Part shown: in pieces, positions 6,180-7,930 of the stretch
Layout: every line of letters begins with the position of its first letter
Numbering within the stretch: the stretch's first letter is position 1
Source: an uncultured Opitutia bacterium
GTDB lineage: Bacteria; Verrucomicrobiota; Verrucomicrobiia; Opitutales; UBA953
Direction: 5' to 3'
DNA length: 7,930 nt
NCBI GenBank assembly: GCA_903957465.1
Contig: CAJBPJ010000265.1
Span: forward strand, 1-7,930
Program-made: the position numbers and the translations under genes
Notes under the pieces: model-generated
What the model saw: only the letters and a program-made list of their open reading frames with translations
Told to the model about the DNA's origin: nothing
The model's database searches: none

Positions 6180-6587
6180 TTAATGGCGGCGGCGCCAAAA
6201 GAGTGGCGTGCCTAGATGATGGACAATGCGAGGCTTTACACCATGGCAAACCAGAACTTCAACCACATCAAATCGTATGTGGGGTACCCCGCCCACCCTT
6301 TGAATCCAAGCACGGACAACTCTACGTAGTGCCCGCCGCTTCCGGCGATCGACGGCAAACCAGCCGGACCCAGCCTGCTCGGCCGTTCGGGTCTTAACTT
6401 CAACAAAAACCACGACCGTCCCCTCGAGCACAACGAGGTCTAATTCATCCCGACCACTACGCCAATTTTGTGCCAGCAATACAGCCCCTCTCTTTTGAAA
6501 ATACCCAGCGGCTAATGCCTCTCCCTTGGCCCCCAAGGAAAGCGTAGCCGGCTTAAACCAATTCCAAATCGTCCGCCAAAAGCGCAT
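6180..6587 (-). CDS. yraN: YraN/UPF0102 family endonuclease-fold protein
   Basis: The protein has 135 residues, slightly longer than the typical 110-130. YraN proteins share a restriction-endonuclease-like (PD-(D/E)xK) core, and their cellular role remains poorly defined; links to DNA repair or recombination are proposed by similarity to Holliday-junction resolvase folds. Visible here are LGAKGEALAAGYFQKRGA (18-35, with E23), the AQNWRS strand (39-44), DELDLVVLEG (47-56, with D50), and FVEVKTR (61-67), where E63 and K65 complete the catalytic pattern. RFDVVEV (105-111) is the usual C-terminal strand. The common GE(I/L)D motif reads DELD here, so the glycine is replaced by D47 while the acidic residues are kept. 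It is the first gene of the leftward yraN-zwf-opcA set and shares a 94-bp divergent gap with the isomerase-like gene. No Shine-Dalgarno motif is seen. Confidence 0.88.
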   Translation of the reverse strand: MRFWRTIWNWFKPATLSLGAKGEALAAGYFQKRGAVLLAQNWRSGRDELDLVVLEGTVVVFVEVKTRTAEQAGSGWFAVDRRKRRALRRVVRAWIQRVGGVPHIRFDVVEVLVCHGVKPRIVHHLGTPLFWRRRH

Positions 6588-6681
6588 ACCGCAGAAAAGT
6601 TCGGTGATGCCAAGAGACGAATACTGTCACCTAAGGCTCATTGCTAAGGGAACTGTTCTCAGCCAAGAATGTCATAACGCC

Positions 6682-7509
6682 ATGCGATGCCTCTTAGCCC
6701 TGATTTTCCTCCCACTCACCCAAGCGACACCCATCCCCGCCGAGCTTAGCCAAGACGGATGGTTTATCGGCGCCCAAGCTTACACATTTAACCGTTTCAC
6801 AGCCTTTGAGGCGATAGCGAAGACCAAAGAAGCCGGTGGTAACGTCATCGAATTTTACCCCGGTCAAACTTTACGACCTGGATCTAAAATCCAAGTAGGT
6901 CACAACATGTCGGATGCTGCCATCGCTGAACTCTTGGCTGAGTGTAATCGTCTGGGCGTGCGTCCGGTCAACTATGGTGTCGTCGCCGCGAAAGATGCCG
7001 CTGAAGTGCGCAAAATCATGGAATTTGCCAAAAAGCTTAGTCTCTACGCCGTGTCTACAGAGTCCGCCGAACGGGTCGCAGATTGGGAAAGCGCCGCCAA
7101 AGAATTCGACATCAAAGTCGCCTTTCACCAACACCCAGGGTCGATGTCGAATCCAAATTACAAAGTTTGGAATCCACTGTATATTCTTGGTGTTGTTGAA
7201 AGTCGCGATGCTCGACTCGGAGCATGTGCGGACTTGGGACATTGGGCTGCATCGGGGCTTAAGCCTATTGAGTGCGTACGTATCCTGCGTGGACGTATTA
7301 TTTCCGTGCACCTGAAAGACAAAGCCACCACTGGAAACGCCCCTGTTGTCGTAGCCGGCAAAGGCATCGTTGATGTGGGTGCCTGCCTCGACGAACTCCG
7401 TAAACAAGGATTTAACGGCAACATCTCGGTGGAGCACGAAAATGACTGGGACAACAACGTACCACAAGTACGGGACAGTATTGAATTCGTTCGCGCCCGG
7501 CCTCGCTAA
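6682..7509 (+). CDS. secreted sugar phosphate isomerase/epimerase-like TIM-barrel protein
   Basis: The protein has 275 residues from the ATG at 6682, chosen because it opens on a short signal peptide (MRCLLALIFLPLTQA, then TPIPA). The frame continues upstream to 6526, but that part overlaps yraN and precedes the export signal. The mature part fits the xylose-isomerase-like/AP-endonuclease-2 TIM barrel (PF01261 type): GGNVIEFYPG (52-61, E57), VAFHQHPG (146-153, H149/H151), ACADLGHWAASG (181-192, D184/H187), IISVHLKDK (206-214, H210) and ISVEHEND (248-255, E251). Their order matches the family's Glu/His/Asp/His/Glu metal site. Members isomerise or epimerise sugars or cyclitols. Exported versions are frequent in Planctomycetes and Verrucomicrobia, usually with untested substrates. 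It is divergent from yraN and lies 83 bp before recD2. The fold is confident; the reaction and substrate are not assignable. Confidence 0.82.
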   Translation: MRCLLALIFLPLTQATPIPAELSQDGWFIGAQAYTFNRFTAFEAIAKTKEAGGNVIEFYPGQTLRPGSKIQVGHNMSDAAIAELLAECNRLGVRPVNYGVVAAKDAAEVRKIMEFAKKLSLYAVSTESAERVADWESAAKEFDIKVAFHQHPGSMSNPNYKVWNPLYILGVVESRDARLGACADLGHWAASGLKPIECVRILRGRIISVHLKDKATTGNAPVVVAGKGIVDVGACLDELRKQGFNGNISVEHENDWDNNVPQVRDSIEFVRARPR

Positions 7510-7529
7510 GGAGAGCTCACCTGAGGAAT

Positions 7530-7551
7530 ACAGCGGGCCGAATCCCGCTGT
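7530..7551 (+). terminator. 8-bp perfect hairpin after the isomerase-like gene; terminator or leader stem
   Basis: An 8-bp perfect stem (7530-7537 with 7544-7551; core CAGCGGG/CCCGCTG) closes a 6-nt loop, CCGAAT, and a T-G wobble can extend it by one pair. It starts 20 nt after the isomerase-like stop. No T-run follows (the next bases are GCACGG), so it is not a canonical intrinsic terminator. It could instead be a stem in the recD2 leader, or protect the 3' end of the upstream message. The stem is certain as sequence; the role is uncertain. Confidence 0.3.
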
Positions 7552-7561
7552 GCACGGTTGC

Positions 7562-7591
7562 GCCCCAGCCATTCACTCTTAAAGGTGGGGC
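7562..7591 (+). promoter_or_regulatory. recD2 ribosome-binding site inside a potential hairpin
   Basis: AGGTGG at 7583-7588 is the only clear Shine-Dalgarno-like motif before any start in this window; it lies 4 nt from the recD2 ATG. The same bases can pair: GCCCCA (7562-7567) with TGGGGC (7586-7591), and CC (7569-7570) with GG (7584-7585), leaving G7568 as a bulge and a 13-nt loop. Folding would hide the ribosome-binding site and end one base before the start codon, so translation could be held down until the stem opens. The complementarity is visible; regulation is inferred. Confidence 0.4.
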
Positions 7592-7592
7592 T

Positions 7593-7930
7593 ATGTCGCG
7601 CGGCGCACAGGTCCCTTCTGGACCGGAGATTTCACTCTCTGGCGTGATTGAGCGCATCCTTTGGCTCGACGAAGAAAAAGGTTTTACGATTGCTGAGCTC
7701 TCGGAAGAAAACGGCACCAAAACAATCATCTTAGGTAATCTTGCTGGCCTACAGTGTGGCGAGACCATCGACCTCACAGGAACATGGGATCGTCACCCGC
7801 AACACGGCCCGCAGCTTCGCGTTAAAACATTTACATCCCGCCTGCCCTCTTCCGTACACGGTATACGTAAATACTTAGGCAGCGGACTCGTCCGTGGTGT
7901 CGGCAAGGTCTACGCCGATAAGATTGTGGC
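7593..7930 (+). CDS. recD2: RecD2-like ATP-dependent DNA helicase, N-terminal part only
   Basis: The first 112 whole codons are visible, and the gene runs off the right edge. ATG at 7593 is preceded by AGGTGG. Residues about 13-80 resemble the small beta-barrel that opens RecD2 proteins (SGVIERILWLDEEKGFTIAE, then GTWDRHPQHGPQL with W65, G72 and Q74). GIRKYLGSGLVRGVGKVYAD (90-109) is the start of the helix-hairpin-helix region, matching the family pattern 'G--RYL-SG-I-GIG---A--IV'. RecD2 is a single-subunit 5'-to-3' superfamily 1B helicase that acts in DNA repair in many bacteria without needing a RecBC partner. The Walker motifs and helicase core lie beyond the window, so motor function cannot be confirmed here. 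It may be co-transcribed with the isomerase-like gene across the 83-bp hairpin-containing gap, or have its own promoter. Confidence 0.9.
   Translation, partial: MSRGAQVPSGPEISLSGVIERILWLDEEKGFTIAELSEENGTKTIILGNLAGLQCGETIDLTGTWDRHPQHGPQLRVKTFTSRLPSSVHGIRKYLGSGLVRGVGKVYADKIV

Noticed and set aside
6175..6249. N-terminal extension of zwf into yraN
   Set aside because: The 25 extra residues do not resemble a G6PD N-terminus and overlap a supported gene. The ATG at 6174 gives the expected length.
6641..6670. Promoter-like pair TTGCTA (6641) and AAGAAT (6665) with 18-nt spacing before the isomerase-like gene
   Set aside because: Each hexamer matches only four of six consensus bases, so the score is not above what chance would give in this region.
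7533..7548. Resemblance to a tRNA T-arm (GCGGG stem, CCGAAT loop, CCCGC)
   Set aside because: The loop has 6 rather than 7 bases. No matching acceptor, D or anticodon arms lie upstream, and upstream sequence is the end of the isomerase-like coding region. It is best read as an ordinary hairpin.
6871..7572. 233-codon open frame on the - strand opposite the isomerase-like gene
   Set aside because: It lies antisense to a well-supported family member, has no recognisable domain, and extends through the hairpin spacer. It looks like a shadow frame.

Overview
The window is ordinary chromosomal DNA of moderate GC content. It looks like a Verrucomicrobia/Opitutales-type bacterium or a relative in the PVC group. 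That assignment is an inference from the gene mix: a PQQ-type sugar dehydrogenase, a secreted discoidin-fold protein of the type common in Planctomycetes and Verrucomicrobia, a secreted xylose-isomerase-like TIM barrel, OpcA next to G6PD, a separate CoaB domain, and a RecD2-type helicase. No 16S rRNA or other decisive marker is present. There is no mobile element, CRISPR array, tRNA or rRNA, and no gene-free stretch over about 110 bp.

Layout, left to right. (1) Positions 2-406, + strand: the C-terminal end of a PQQ-dependent sugar dehydrogenase. It converges, with a 3-bp gap, on a leftward group. (2) That group runs on the - strand from 2911 (or 2941) to 410: coaB (phosphopantothenate-cysteine ligase), then a soluble PAS sensor histidine kinase overlapping it by ATGA, then, 46 bp later, a secreted discoidin-domain protein. 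(3) A divergent intergenic region of about 106-136 bp with two adjacent small palindromes separates coaB from rdgB (+, 3048-3650), a house-cleaning nucleotide pyrophosphatase. (4) rdgB converges, with a 5-bp gap, on a leftward operon of yraN-zwf-opcA (6587 to 3656) with exactly 5 bp between each pair of genes. (5) A 94-bp divergent gap leads to a rightward secreted sugar-isomerase-like protein (6682-7509). After an 83-bp spacer containing two hairpins comes the start of a RecD2-like helicase (7593 to the window end).

Functional themes. zwf and opcA form the entry to the oxidative pentose phosphate pathway (NADPH supply), with OpcA as the G6PD assembly or activation factor. coaB serves coenzyme A synthesis. 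rdgB, yraN and recD2 relate to nucleotide-pool hygiene and DNA maintenance. The two exported sugar-related proteins and the exported discoidin protein fit a saccharolytic, Gram-negative-type cell. The kinase has no response regulator in the window, so its partner and output are unknown.

I found no convincing undescribed system. The more interesting signals are small: a hairpin that would bury the recD2 ribosome-binding site, short perfect palindromes in two promoter-like regions, tail-to-tail junctions whose two stop codons form the palindrome, and the near absence of Shine-Dalgarno motifs elsewhere.
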